Positions 6,655 through 12,934 of a stretch of 16,103 bases of DNA are shown piece by piece. Source of the stretch: Oscillospiraceae bacterium (GTDB taxonomy: Bacteria > Bacillota > Clostridia > Oscillospirales > Ruminococcaceae); NCBI GenBank assembly GCA_017451665.1, contig JAFTNX010000027.1, forward strand, positions 1-16,103, read 5' to 3'. How positions within the stretch are numbered: the stretch's first letter is position 1; every line of letters begins with the position of its first letter. The position numbers were made by a program, and so were the translations under genes. Under the pieces are notes generated by a model that saw only the letters and a list, made by a program, of their open reading frames with translations, was not told the origin of the DNA and made no database searches.

Positions 6655-7641
6655 ATGACCATCAGAATCGGAATTATGGGCTATGGTAACCTTGGCAGAG
6701 GTATCGAGTGTGCAATTAAGCAGAATAGCGATATGGAGCTTGTAGCTGTTTTTACAAGACGTTCACCTGAAACTGTCAGAATCCTTACAGAAGGCGTTAA
6801 TGTGTATCACGTTGATGACGCTATAAAAATGAAAAACGAAATTGACGTTCTGATTCTTTGTGGAGGAAGTGCAACCGACCTTCCAAAGCAGACAGTAGAA
6901 TATGCAAAGTATTTTAATGTGGTTGACAGCTTTGACACCCACGCTAAAATCCCTGAGCATTTTGAAAATGTAAATAAAATGGCAGTTGAAAACAACAATG
7001 TAGCACTTATTTCAGCAGGCTGGGACCCTGGAATGTTTTCACTTAACAGACTTTATGCATCAGCTGTACTTCCACAGGGTAAGGACTATACTTTCTGGGG
7101 TAAGGGCATCAGCCAGGGACACAGCGACGCTATCAGAAGAATTGAAGGCGTTAAGAATGCAAAGCAGTATACTATTCCAATCGACTCAGCACTTGAAGCT
7201 GTAAGAAACGGAAGCGAGCCTGAGCTTACTACAAGAGAAAAGCACCTGAGAGAATGCTTTGTTGTAGCTGAGGAAGGCGCTGACCTTTCACGAATTGAAA
7301 ATGAAATCAAGACAATGCCAAACTACTTTGCTGATTACGATACAACAGTGCACTTCATCACAGAGGAAGAGCTTCTCCGTGACCACAGTGGAATTCCACA
7401 CGGTGGCTTTGTTATCCGTAGCGGTAAGACCGGTTGGAATGGCGAAAATACTCACGTTATTGAATACAGCTTAAAGCTTGATTCAAACCCTGAATTTACT
7501 TCTTCTGTAATCGTGGCATACGCAAGAGCAGTTTACAGAATGAAGAGCGAGGGAATGTGTGGTTGCAAGACTGTATTTGACATTGCACCTGCTTATCTTT
7601 CACAGATGACAGCTGAAGAAATGAGAAAAAATCTTCTCTAA
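6655..7641 (+). CDS. ddh: meso-diaminopimelate D-dehydrogenase
   Basis: Ddh makes meso-2,6-diaminopimelate directly from tetrahydrodipicolinate, ammonia and NADPH, a one-step branch of lysine and peptidoglycan precursor synthesis. The 328-residue length matches the family (about 320-330). Visible features are an N-terminal dinucleotide-binding loop GYGNLGRG (9-16), FTRR (33-36, NADP phosphate contact region), GGSATDLP (70-77), DSFDTH (91-96), GWDPGMFSL (122-130) and WGKGISQGHSDAIRR (148-162). These last blocks are the substrate-binding and dimerisation motifs conserved in Ddh. ATG at 6655 is preceded by AAGGCGG. It appears to be a single-gene transcript, with its own promoter and terminator. 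Confidence 0.95.
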   Translation: MTIRIGIMGYGNLGRGIECAIKQNSDMELVAVFTRRSPETVRILTEGVNVYHVDDAIKMKNEIDVLILCGGSATDLPKQTVEYAKYFNVVDSFDTHAKIPEHFENVNKMAVENNNVALISAGWDPGMFSLNRLYASAVLPQGKDYTFWGKGISQGHSDAIRRIEGVKNAKQYTIPIDSALEAVRNGSEPELTTREKHLRECFVVAEEGADLSRIENEIKTMPNYFADYDTTVHFITEEELLRDHSGIPHGGFVIRSGKTGWNGENTHVIEYSLKLDSNPEFTSSVIVAYARAVYRMKSEGMCGCKTVFDIAPAYLSQMTAEEMRKNLL

Positions 7642-7649
7642 AAAACAAA

Positions 7650-7685
7650 AAGGCTATCTGAACGGATAGCCTTAAAAATTTTTTC
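7650..7685 (+). terminator. Intrinsic terminator of ddh
   Basis: A 9-bp stem AAGGCTATC/GATAGCCTT (7650-7658 with 7665-7673) with a 6-base loop, followed by AAAAATTTTTTCT. It lies nine bases after the ddh stop. Confidence 0.83.
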
Positions 7686-7705
7686 TAAACTATACTAAAA
7701 AAGTA

Positions 7706-7734
7706 TTGATTTATTTTGAAATATATGGTATACT
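7706..7734 (+). promoter_or_regulatory. Sigma-A promoter of the FTR-like/thioredoxin operon
   Basis: TTGATT (7706-7711), 17 bases, TATACT (7729-7734). The same hexamer pair is used by the SPFH operon promoter. The predicted start is near 7741, leaving a leader of about 33 bases. Confidence 0.82.
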
Positions 7735-7773
7735 ATTATTGAAAAGAAAAATAAATACTAAGGAGTGATAAAA

Positions 7774-7974
7774 ATGGCAGTACGTTTTAACGAGAACAAG
7801 GAGATTGTTGAAAGCGTAAAGCAGGGACTTAAAGAAAAAGACGGATATTGCCCTTGTCGAGTGGGGAAAGCCCCTGAAAACAAGTGTATCTGTGAGGAGT
7901 TCAAAGCACAGATAGCTGACCCGGATTTTGAGGGCTACTGTCATTGTATGCTTTACTATAAATCAAAGGATTAG
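7774..7974 (+). CDS. Ferredoxin:thioredoxin reductase catalytic-chain-like Fe-S protein (compact form)
   Basis: The 66-residue protein carries three CxC pairs: C26-P-C28, C38-I-C40 and C56-H-C58, with GYCPCR and GYCHCMLYYK contexts. This is the signature of the catalytic chain of ferredoxin:thioredoxin reductase. By homology, C26, C38, C40 and C56 would bind a [4Fe-4S] cluster and C28-C58 would form the redox disulfide that passes electrons to thioredoxin. In plant and cyanobacterial enzymes the spacing is CPC-x16-CPC-x8-CHC; here it is CPC-x9-CIC-x15-CHC with the same overall span. No FTR variable chain is visible nearby. ATG at 7774 follows AAGGAG by eight bases; a GTG at 7765 overlaps that site and is rejected. 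The thioredoxin gene starts 12 bases later. Confidence 0.85.
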   Translation: MAVRFNENKEIVESVKQGLKEKDGYCPCRVGKAPENKCICEEFKAQIADPDFEGYCHCMLYYKSKD

Positions 7975-7986
7975 GAGGAATTTTAA

Positions 7987-8295
7987 ATGAATGAAATCAG
8001 ACTTGACAATCAGAATTTTGCTGATAAAATCTTAAAGGAAAACACAGTTGCGCTGGTGGATTTTTACGCTGACTGGTGTGGACCTTGTAAAATGGTAGCA
8101 CCGATTATTGAGGAAATTGCCGAAGAATATGAGGACGTGGTTGTAGGAAAAATCAACGTTGATGAAAGCGTTGAGCTTGCTATGAAGTACAACGTTTCAA
8201 GCATACCGACAATTATAGCTTTTAAAAACGGCGTGGAAACCTCACGAATTATCGGTTACAGACCAAAGGCAGAAATCGAAAAACTGATTATGTAA
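7987..8295 (+). CDS. trxA: Thioredoxin
   Basis: A 102-residue thioredoxin of normal length with VDFYADWCGPCKMVAPI: redox pair C31/C34 in WCGPC, buried Asp25 in VDFYA and cis-Pro74 in SSIPT, plus the C-terminal GYRPKAEIEKLI helix. It reduces protein disulfides in the cytoplasm. AGGAGG lies just upstream, overlapping the end of the FTR-like gene, and the 12-base gap means both are made from one mRNA. The pairing suggests that the FTR-like protein is its electron donor, with ferredoxin in place of an NADPH-dependent TrxB. That link is inference from context; no ferredoxin gene is in view. Confidence 0.95.
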   Translation: MNEIRLDNQNFADKILKENTVALVDFYADWCGPCKMVAPIIEEIAEEYEDVVVGKINVDESVELAMKYNVSSIPTIIAFKNGVETSRIIGYRPKAEIEKLIM

Positions 8296-8300
8296 ACACA

Positions 8301-8333
8301 AAAAGCGTACAGACCTCTGTACGCTTTTATTTT
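8301..8333. terminator. Bidirectional terminator between trxA and the XRE regulator gene
   Basis: A perfect 12-bp stem AAAAGCGTACAG/CTGTACGCTTTT (8301-8312 with 8317-8328), loop ACCT, with T-rich tail on the plus strand. The A-run on the other side serves as a T-run for the convergent minus-strand gene, whose stop codon overlaps the stem. Confidence 0.9.
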
Positions 8334-8566
8334 AATAAATCTTCAAATTTAACATCAAGCACTTTTGAAAGAGCGATAAGCTCTATATCGGTTACAAACC
8401 TTTTCCCACACTCTATTCTCTGAATTGCATTTTTGTCTAAATCAAGTCCCACAAGCTGTAATCTGTCAGCAAGTTCACGCTGGGAAATCCTCATTTCTTT
8501 TCGTAAAACAGCCACGTTTTTTCCACAGATGTTGTTATTTCCGTCCTGGGTTTTGTTTATAAACAT
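8327..8566 (-). CDS. XRE-family helix-turn-helix regulator
   Basis: The 79-residue protein is little more than a Cro/C1-type DNA-binding domain. Helices cover about 15-25 (GKNVAVLRKEM), 28-37 (SQRELADRLQ, helix 2), 43-53 (LDKNAIQRIEC, the recognition helix region), then TDIELIALSKVLDVKFEDLL. The first 12 residues are polar and variable. ATG at 8566 has GAGGTG eight bases upstream. The gene is divergent from a membrane-protein gene. The gap holds two copies of a 19-bp palindrome, one over the -35 of each promoter, so it most likely represses itself and its neighbour. No effector domain is present, so the signal it senses is unknown. Confidence 0.88.
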   Translation of the reverse strand: MFINKTQDGNNNICGKNVAVLRKEMRISQRELADRLQLVGLDLDKNAIQRIECGKRFVTDIELIALSKVLDVKFEDLLK

Positions 8567-8585
8567 AAAATTTTCACCTCATTTT

Positions 8586-8604
8586 TGACATTTAGTGCTT
8601 GTCA
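8586..8604. promoter_or_regulatory. Operator copy 1 (19-bp palindrome)
   Basis: TGACATTTAGTGCTTGTCA: outer arms TGACA/TGTCA. It is identical at 15 of 19 positions to copy 2 at 8639-8657. It overlaps the -35 (TTGTCA, 8599-8604) of the promoter for the plus-strand membrane protein. It is the likely binding site of the adjacent XRE regulator. Confidence 0.75.
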
Positions 8605-8627
8605 ATACGAAAATTATATGCTATAAT
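8599..8627 (+). promoter_or_regulatory. Promoter of the membrane protein gene at 8673
   Basis: TTGTCA (8599-8604), 17 bases, TATAAT (8622-8627) with TGC before it. The predicted start is near 8634, just ahead of operator copy 2, so a bound regulator would block both the -35 and early elongation. Confidence 0.82.
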
Positions 8628-8629
8628 AT

Positions 8630-8658
8630 AGTAAAATATGACATTCAGTAAATGTCAA
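8630..8658 (-). promoter_or_regulatory. Promoter of the XRE regulator gene
   Basis: On the minus strand, TTGACA (8653-8658) within operator copy 2, 17 bases, then TTTACT (8630-8635), a weak -10. The predicted start is near 8623, giving a ~57-base leader that contains operator copy 1. Confidence 0.55.
8639..8657. promoter_or_regulatory. Operator copy 2 (19-bp palindrome)
   Basis: TGACATTCAGTAAATGTCA, with perfect 7-bp arms around a 5-base centre. Its centre is 53 bp from that of copy 1, about five DNA turns, which would put both sites on the same face. Confidence 0.78.
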
Positions 8659-8672
8659 AAGGAGGAAATTTT

Positions 8673-9254
8673 ATGGAAAACACGAAAAAATCTGGTTTAG
8701 CAGTCACCTCATTGGTATTAGGTATTATTGCTATTGCAACGTCATTTTTGCCTGTAGTTAATAACGGCTCTATTGTACTTGGCATTATTGCAGTAATATT
8801 CGGTTTGATTCCACTGTTTAAGAAAAAGTCCAAAGGAAAAGCAGTAGCAGGCATTATCTTTGGTGTTCTTGCAGTAGTATTTTCTTTTGCTTTGCAGGAT
8901 ATGTGGGGAGAGTCTTTAGACGAAATGTCAGGTGATGCTACTGACAAGATTTTGAAAAACGATTTAGATGTGGACATTGGCGAATTCACTATTATAGCCG
9001 ATGAATATGGTATTTCCGAAGCATATCTTACTGTAATAGTAACAAACAAAAGTGACGAAACTAATTCATTCGATATTACAATTGGTGCAACAAACGAAAA
9101 TGGAGAAAGAATTGATGAAGATTATATATCAATAAGTGAATTGAAACCAGGAGAAAAATCAAAGGAATATGTTTTTGAATACATTTTCAGTGAAGATGAA
9201 GCAGAAATTATGAAAAATGCAACTTTCAAGGTTATTGAAGCGTCAAAATACTAA
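8673..9254 (+). CDS. Membrane protein: DUF4190-like helices plus FxLYD-like outer domain
   Basis: The 193-residue product has a short basic N-terminus (MENTKKSG), three hydrophobic segments (about 8-27, 33-49, 56-74) with a KKKSKGK loop, and a soluble part (about 95-193). The first half resembles DUF4190-type small membrane domains ('SLVLGIIAI...IVLGIIAVIFG...AGIIFGVLAVV'). The second half has a beta-sandwich pattern, 'YLTVIVTNKSDETNSFDITIGATNENGE... LKPGEKSKEYVF', like FxLYD/DUF5067 domains outside the membrane. Both family labels are by eye. ATG at 8673 follows AAGGAGG by the usual spacing; an ATG at 8652 lies within operator 2 and would swallow that site. It is probably repressed by the divergent XRE protein. 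Confidence 0.82.
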   Translation: MENTKKSGLAVTSLVLGIIAIATSFLPVVNNGSIVLGIIAVIFGLIPLFKKKSKGKAVAGIIFGVLAVVFSFALQDMWGESLDEMSGDATDKILKNDLDVDIGEFTIIADEYGISEAYLTVIVTNKSDETNSFDITIGATNENGERIDEDYISISELKPGEKSKEYVFEYIFSEDEAEIMKNATFKVIEASKY

Positions 9255-9259
9255 AAGTT

Positions 9260-9297
9260 AACGGAGCGTAGATTTTTCTACACTCCGTTGTTTTTTT
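9260..9297 (+). terminator. Intrinsic terminator of the membrane protein gene
   Basis: Stem AACGGAG-c-GTAG / CTAC-a-CTCCGTT (9260-9271 with 9278-9289), with one internal mismatch and a 6-base loop, followed by GTTTTTTT. It starts five bases after the stop. Confidence 0.88.
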
Positions 9298-9303
9298 ATA
9301 TCC

Positions 9304-9358
9304 GTCGGCAAAGCCGACACCTTAAGTTGTCATATATCTCCCTTCAGGAGCTATGTGA
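9304..9358. repeat. Two adjacent hairpins downstream of proA
   Basis: A 6-bp perfect stem GTCGGC-aaa-GCCGAC (9304-9318) is followed by an imperfect stem (9330-9341 with 9347-9358, CTCC/GGAG at the tip, one mismatch and one G-T pair). They lie between the plus-strand terminator and the proA stop. Lacking a U-run on the minus strand they are not clear terminators; they may be a palindromic repeat or 3'-end stabilisers of the proA mRNA. Confidence 0.5.
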
Positions 9359-9362
9359 ATTG

Positions 9363-10610
9363 CTATCTTATTTGTCCGTTACCATTGATTAAGAATTTAA
9401 TTGTAGTCAGTTCTTTCAGTCCCATTGGGCCTCTTGCGTGGAGTTTCTGAGTAGAAATTCCGATTTCAGCGCCAAGACCGAACTCCTCGCCGTCTGTAAA
9501 TCTTGTGGAACAGTTTACATAAACAGCTGCCGAGTCAATCATAGACTGGAACTTTTCAGCGTTCTCAAGGTTTTTTGTGATGATACATTCGCTGTGACCT
9601 GTTGAGTATTTCTGAATGTGTGAAATCGCTTCGTCCACATTCTCAACAACCTTTACAGAAATAATATAATCAAGGAATTCTGTGTTAAAATCGTCGTCAG
9701 TAACAGGCACAACGCAGTCACCTAAAATTCTTGCTGTTTCTTCACAGCCACGGATTTCAACGTTGTGTTCGTCAAGCTTAGCCTTCATAAGTGGCAGGAA
9801 TTTTTCAGCCACGCTCTTATGAACAAGACAGCTTTCGAGGGCGTTACAAACAGAAGGACGCTGTGTTTTTCCGTTGTCGGTAATGCTTACAGCCATATCC
9901 ATATCGGCAGTTTCGTCAATGAAAATATGACAGTTTCCTGTGCCTGTTTCGATTACAGGAACAGTTGCGTTTTCAACAACTGAACGGATAAGACCTGCGC
10001 CACCTCTTGGAATGAGTACGTCGATGTATCCGTTTGCCTTCATCATCATTGTAGCAACTTCTCTTGAAGTATCACCTACAAGCTGAATGATATCCGGATT
10101 AAAGCCTGCGTTTTCAACTGCCTTACGCATAATTTCAACAAGCTTTTTATTTGAGTTGAAGGCTTCTTTTCCACCTCTTAAAATTACAGCATTTCCACTC
10201 TTTAAACAAAGTGCAGCAGCGTCAACTGTAACGTTAGGTCTTGCCTCATAGATAATTCCGATAACACCCATAGGAACTCTCACCTTTGTGATTTTCATTC
10301 CGTTAGGGCGAACAGAACCACCGTCGATTTCTCCCACAGGGTCCTGAAGCTTTGTTAAGTTTTCGCAAGCGTTGGCAATAGCGTTGATTCTCTTTTCGTC
10401 AAGGGCAAGTCTGTCCTGCATCGAAACAGACATACCTGCATTTTTAGCGTTGTTAAGGTCAATAGCATTAGCCTCTAAAATTTCGCCACAGCACTCACGG
10501 AGCTGTTTTGCAATTTCCATAAGAGCGTTGTTTTTCTTGGCAGTTGAGCAGGTTGCAATTTCACCCTTAGCTGCCTTAGCGTTAACGCCGAGCTGTTCGA
10601 TATAATTCAT
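9363..10610 (-). CDS. proA: Glutamate-5-semialdehyde dehydrogenase (gamma-glutamyl phosphate reductase)
   Basis: ProA reduces gamma-glutamyl phosphate with NADPH to glutamate-5-semialdehyde, the second step of proline synthesis. The 415-residue length is standard. Motifs: VPMGVIGIIYEARPNVTVDAAALC (112-135), SGNAVILRGGKEA (138-150), IPRGGAGLI (200-208), the catalytic Cys255 in RPSVCNALE, and the C-terminal GAEIGISTQKLHARGPMGL block, which is close to diagnostic. ATG at 10610 has GGAGGG seven bases upstream. It starts 12 bases after the proB stop and is last in a four-gene operon. Confidence 0.97.
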   Translation of the reverse strand: MNYIEQLGVNAKAAKGEIATCSTAKKNNALMEIAKQLRECCGEILEANAIDLNNAKNAGMSVSMQDRLALDEKRINAIANACENLTKLQDPVGEIDGGSVRPNGMKITKVRVPMGVIGIIYEARPNVTVDAAALCLKSGNAVILRGGKEAFNSNKKLVEIMRKAVENAGFNPDIIQLVGDTSREVATMMMKANGYIDVLIPRGGAGLIRSVVENATVPVIETGTGNCHIFIDETADMDMAVSITDNGKTQRPSVCNALESCLVHKSVAEKFLPLMKAKLDEHNVEIRGCEETARILGDCVVPVTDDDFNTEFLDYIISVKVVENVDEAISHIQKYSTGHSECIITKNLENAEKFQSMIDSAAVYVNCSTRFTDGEEFGLGAEIGISTQKLHARGPMGLKELTTIKFLINGNGQIR

Positions 10611-10622
10611 AAAATCCCTCCG

Positions 10623-11411
10623 TTACTGTGCAAGAAAAACAGTACCTACCTGTTTTCCCTCAAAAATGTCATAGAGTTTCTTTGGATTGTTTCCGTTCAT
10701 AATAACCATATCAATGCCTGCATTTACTGCAATTTCAGCTGCATTGATTTTTGTTCTCATTCCACCGGTACCAAGCTTTGAGCCTGCGCCACCTGCAAGC
10801 TCTCTGATTTCGTCAGTGATTTCAGGTACAAAAGGTATAAGCTGTGCATTTTCATTTTTGTGAGGGTCAGAGTCATAAAGTCCGTCAATGTCTGACATAA
10901 TGATAAGCATATCAGCCTTTGCAACAGTAGCGATAATTGCACCAAGGCTGTCGTTTTCGCCCATTTCAAGTTCAAGCTCATCAATAGCTACCGTGTCGTT
11001 TTCGTTTACGATAGGAATAACGCCCTGAGCGATAAGTCTTTCAACAGCGTTTTCAACGTTCTTTCTTCTGTCCTCAAGAAGAATATATTTTGTAAGCAGA
11101 ATCTGTGCCACTGTAAGTGAATAGTCAGAAAACAGCTTGTCATACATATACATAAGCTCGCACTGTCCGACAGCTGCACAAGCCTGCTTTGAAGGTGTGT
11201 CGGTAGGTCTTTCAACAAGTCCCAGCTTGCTCATTCCAAGACCGATAGCACCACTTGAAACAAGGATAATTTCCTTTCCGCTGTTCTGCAAATCAGCAAG
11301 TGTCTTAACAAGCTGTTCAACTCGTCTTATGTTAAGCCTGCCTGTTTTGTGAGTAAGGGTTGATGTGCCAACCTTTACTACTATTCTTTTTTTATCTGTA
11401 AAATCCTTCAC
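10623..11411 (-). CDS. proB: Glutamate 5-kinase, short form without PUA domain
   Basis: ProB phosphorylates glutamate with ATP and is normally the proline-inhibited step. The 262-residue product is an amino-acid kinase fold only: KRIVVKVGTSTLT at the start, VSSGAIGLGM, Q-A-C-A-A-V-G-Q, IPIVNENDTVA, GENDSLGA, SDIDGLYDSDP and SKLGTGGMRTKI. It ends after 'GKQVGTVFLAQ', so the ~100-residue PUA domain of the Escherichia coli enzyme is absent; such forms are known. I chose the GTG at 11411 because AGAGGA sits six bases upstream; a TTG at 11429 in frame would overlap that site. It is 19 bases after the dehydrogenase gene and 12 before proA. Confidence 0.96.
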   Translation of the reverse strand: MKDFTDKKRIVVKVGTSTLTHKTGRLNIRRVEQLVKTLADLQNSGKEIILVSSGAIGLGMSKLGLVERPTDTPSKQACAAVGQCELMYMYDKLFSDYSLTVAQILLTKYILLEDRRKNVENAVERLIAQGVIPIVNENDTVAIDELELEMGENDSLGAIIATVAKADMLIIMSDIDGLYDSDPHKNENAQLIPFVPEITDEIRELAGGAGSKLGTGGMRTKINAAEIAVNAGIDMVIMNGNNPKKLYDIFEGKQVGTVFLAQ

Positions 11412-11430
11412 AAAAATTCCTCTTTTCAAA

Positions 11431-12387
11431 TTATTTATTCACCACATTCTGAGGGTTTCCGTCAATGTAGCATTTTATGTTTTCACAAACAACCTCCAAA
11501 AGTCGCTCTCTTGTTTTCTTTGGCGCCCATGCAATATGAGGTGTGATTGTGCAGTTTTTCGCTCCCCTCAGAGGGCAATCCTCTCTCATCGGCTCAAAGG
11601 TGATTACGTCAACACAAGCGTGTGCAATAACGTCGTTATTAAGAGCGTCAGCCAAATCCTGCTCGTTTATCACTCCACCTCGTGAGGTATTCACAAGGAG
11701 AGCTGTGTTTTTCATCTTGCTTAAAGTATCCTTATTGATAAGCTCCTTTGTATCTTCATTCAAAGGACAATGAAGTGTAACCACGTCACTTCTTTTTAAA
11801 AGCTCGTCAAGTGAAACAGCCTCAACTCCTGCCGAAGTAATTTTTTCCTTAGTCCTTGAATAAGCAATAACATTCATTCCAAAAGCCTTTGCTATTTCGC
11901 TTACCTTTTTTCCGATATCCCCGAAACCGATAATACCAAGCGTCATTCCACTGATTTCCTGAATAGGAATGTAAAAGTAAGAAAACAGCTTGTAATTAAC
12001 CCAGTCGCCACGCTGTACTGTTTCGTTGTATTCGGAAATTCTGTTGAAGTAATTTAAAATAAAAGCAAAAACGTGCTGTGCAACAGAGTCGGTTGAATAG
12101 GCAGGCACGTTACACACAACAGCACCGTGTCTTTTTGCAGACTCGGTATCAACGTTATTGTAGCCCGTAGCAAAAAGTCCGACATATTTTAAGTTTCTGC
12201 ATTTTTCAAAAACCTCGTCAGTAATAAGACATTTGTTACAGATAACGCCGTCAGCGTCACCTATTCTGTCAGCTACATCTTCGTTTTTTGTATATCCGTA
12301 AATTTCAGTTTCACAAAGGGCGCTTATCCCCTCGAGAGAAACATCGCTTTTTGAAACTGTTTCGCTGTCAAGAACAACTATCTTCAC
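11431..12387 (-). CDS. D-2-hydroxyacid dehydrogenase (glycerate/hydroxypyruvate-type)
   Basis: The 318-residue NAD(P)-dependent oxidoreductase interconverts a D-2-hydroxyacid and a 2-oxoacid. The nucleotide-binding loop is GFGDIG (154-159). Catalytic residues by family alignment are Arg236 (NTSRGG), Glu265 (ITFEPM) and His284 (TPHIAW). 'YNNVD...VCNVPAYSTDSVAQHVFAFIL' is the usual substrate/hinge block of glycerate dehydrogenase-like (HprA/YkgE-type) members, but the exact substrate cannot be read from it. The start is GTG at 12387 with GGAGGA six bases upstream. It is second in the operon and lies just before proB; a link to proline synthesis is not obvious. Confidence 0.9.
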   Translation of the reverse strand: MKIVVLDSETVSKSDVSLEGISALCETEIYGYTKNEDVADRIGDADGVICNKCLITDEVFEKCRNLKYVGLFATGYNNVDTESAKRHGAVVCNVPAYSTDSVAQHVFAFILNYFNRISEYNETVQRGDWVNYKLFSYFYIPIQEISGMTLGIIGFGDIGKKVSEIAKAFGMNVIAYSRTKEKITSAGVEAVSLDELLKRSDVVTLHCPLNEDTKELINKDTLSKMKNTALLVNTSRGGVINEQDLADALNNDVIAHACVDVITFEPMREDCPLRGAKNCTITPHIAWAPKKTRERLLEVVCENIKCYIDGNPQNVVNK

Positions 12388-12406
12388 AAAAAGTCCTCCA
12401 ATAAAG

Positions 12407-12781
12407 TTAAGGATTTTTAAATCCGTTTGTCATAGCCTCGCCGTCAGCCTTGCCCTTTTCCATTTCAGCAAGCTGTTTTTTTCTTTCCATAGCCATTTTC
12501 TGCTGTTTTTTGTAATTCCACTGTGAAACAAACGCCATAACAAGCAGAATGATTTCTGCAACAGCGATAGCAAGAATAACATAATCCTGTGTAAAAAACT
12601 GTGTCATAAGTGTCAAATCAACAGCGATAAGAAGATAAATATAATAGTTGATTTTCTTTCTCTGATACTGAACAATGTAAAGTGCTGTTGCAATAACACA
12701 AAACAAAATGTGTGCCACAAGAGGCAGTGGTGCGTGAACATTCTGTATATTGTTGTTTGAAAATACGCTAATCATATCCAA
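12407..12781 (-). CDS. Three-helix membrane protein with basic C-terminal tail, unknown function
   Basis: I do not recognise a family. The product of about 124 residues has three hydrophobic segments ('PLPLVAHILFCVIATALYIV', 'YYIYLLIAVDLTLMTQFF', 'YVILAIAVAEIILLVMAFV'). A charged helical tail (KKQQKMAMERKKQLAEMEKGKADGE) follows, probably cytoplasmic. The frame is open back to 12838, but the promoter -10 (12827-12832) is inside that extension, so translation must begin later. TTG at 12781 sits eight bases after GGGAAG; ATG at 12775 is also possible but is about 14 bases from it. It is first in the operon with the D-2-hydroxyacid dehydrogenase and proBA, 19 bases ahead of the former. Confidence 0.68.
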   Translation of the reverse strand: MDMISVFSNNNIQNVHAPLPLVAHILFCVIATALYIVQYQRKKINYYIYLLIAVDLTLMTQFFTQDYVILAIAVAEIILLVMAFVSQWNYKKQQKMAMERKKQLAEMEKGKADGEAMTNGFKNP

Positions 12782-12826
12782 TATAAAAACTTCCCTTCTG
12801 AAAGTAAATTTTTCACATACAAAATC

Positions 12827-12855
12827 AGTATACCACATTTTCTTGTGATTTTCAA
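12827..12855 (-). promoter_or_regulatory. Promoter of the membrane protein-dehydrogenase-proBA operon
   Basis: On the minus strand TTGAAA (12850-12855), 17 bases, TATACT (12827-12832) with TG before the -10. The predicted start is near 12820. The -35 is bracketed by a 7-bp inverted repeat TTCTTGT (12840-12846) / ACAAGAA (12863-12869). Confidence 0.8.
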
Positions 12856-12882
12856 TAGCTATACAAGAATTTTACACAAGTG

Positions 12883-12896
12883 TGAGAACGTTCTCA
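12883..12896. promoter_or_regulatory. LacI/CcpA-type palindromic operator between GH5 gene and proBA operon
   Basis: TGAGAACGTTCTCA is a perfect 14-bp palindrome with a central CG, the form used by LacI-family regulators and close to CcpA cre sites (TGAAARCGYTTTCA-like) with two differences. Its centre is about 51 bases before the predicted GH5 start and about 69 before that of the opposite operon. Which gene it controls is unknown. Confidence 0.7.
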
Positions 12897-12905
12897 AATT
12901 GTTAA

Positions 12906-12934
12906 TTGACATACAATTTCAATAGTGCTAAAAT
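12906..12934 (+). promoter_or_regulatory. Promoter of the GH5 endoglucanase gene
   Basis: Consensus TTGACA (12906-12911), 17 bases, TAAAAT (12929-12934) with TGC before it. The predicted start is near 12941. The block TTAATTGACAT (12902-12912) recurs exactly at 12935-12945, 33 bases on, overlapping the start. Confidence 0.82.

Noticed and set aside
8652..8672. ATG start seven codons upstream for the membrane protein at 8673
   Set aside because: It begins inside operator copy 2 and its codons contain the AAGGAGG site serving the ATG at 8673.
8327..9254. XRE regulator plus neighbour as a toxin-antitoxin or phage switch
   Set aside because: The genes are divergent, not an operon, the partner is a membrane protein with no toxin motif, and no phage or integrase genes are nearby.
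12782..12820. T-box or amino-acid attenuator ahead of the proBA operon
   Set aside because: The predicted leader is about 40 bases with no specifier loop or T-box sequence.
12782..12838. Upstream start (MWYTDF) for the three-helix membrane protein
   Set aside because: The promoter -10 TATACT (12827-12832) lies inside this stretch, so the ATG at 12838 is before the predicted transcription start.
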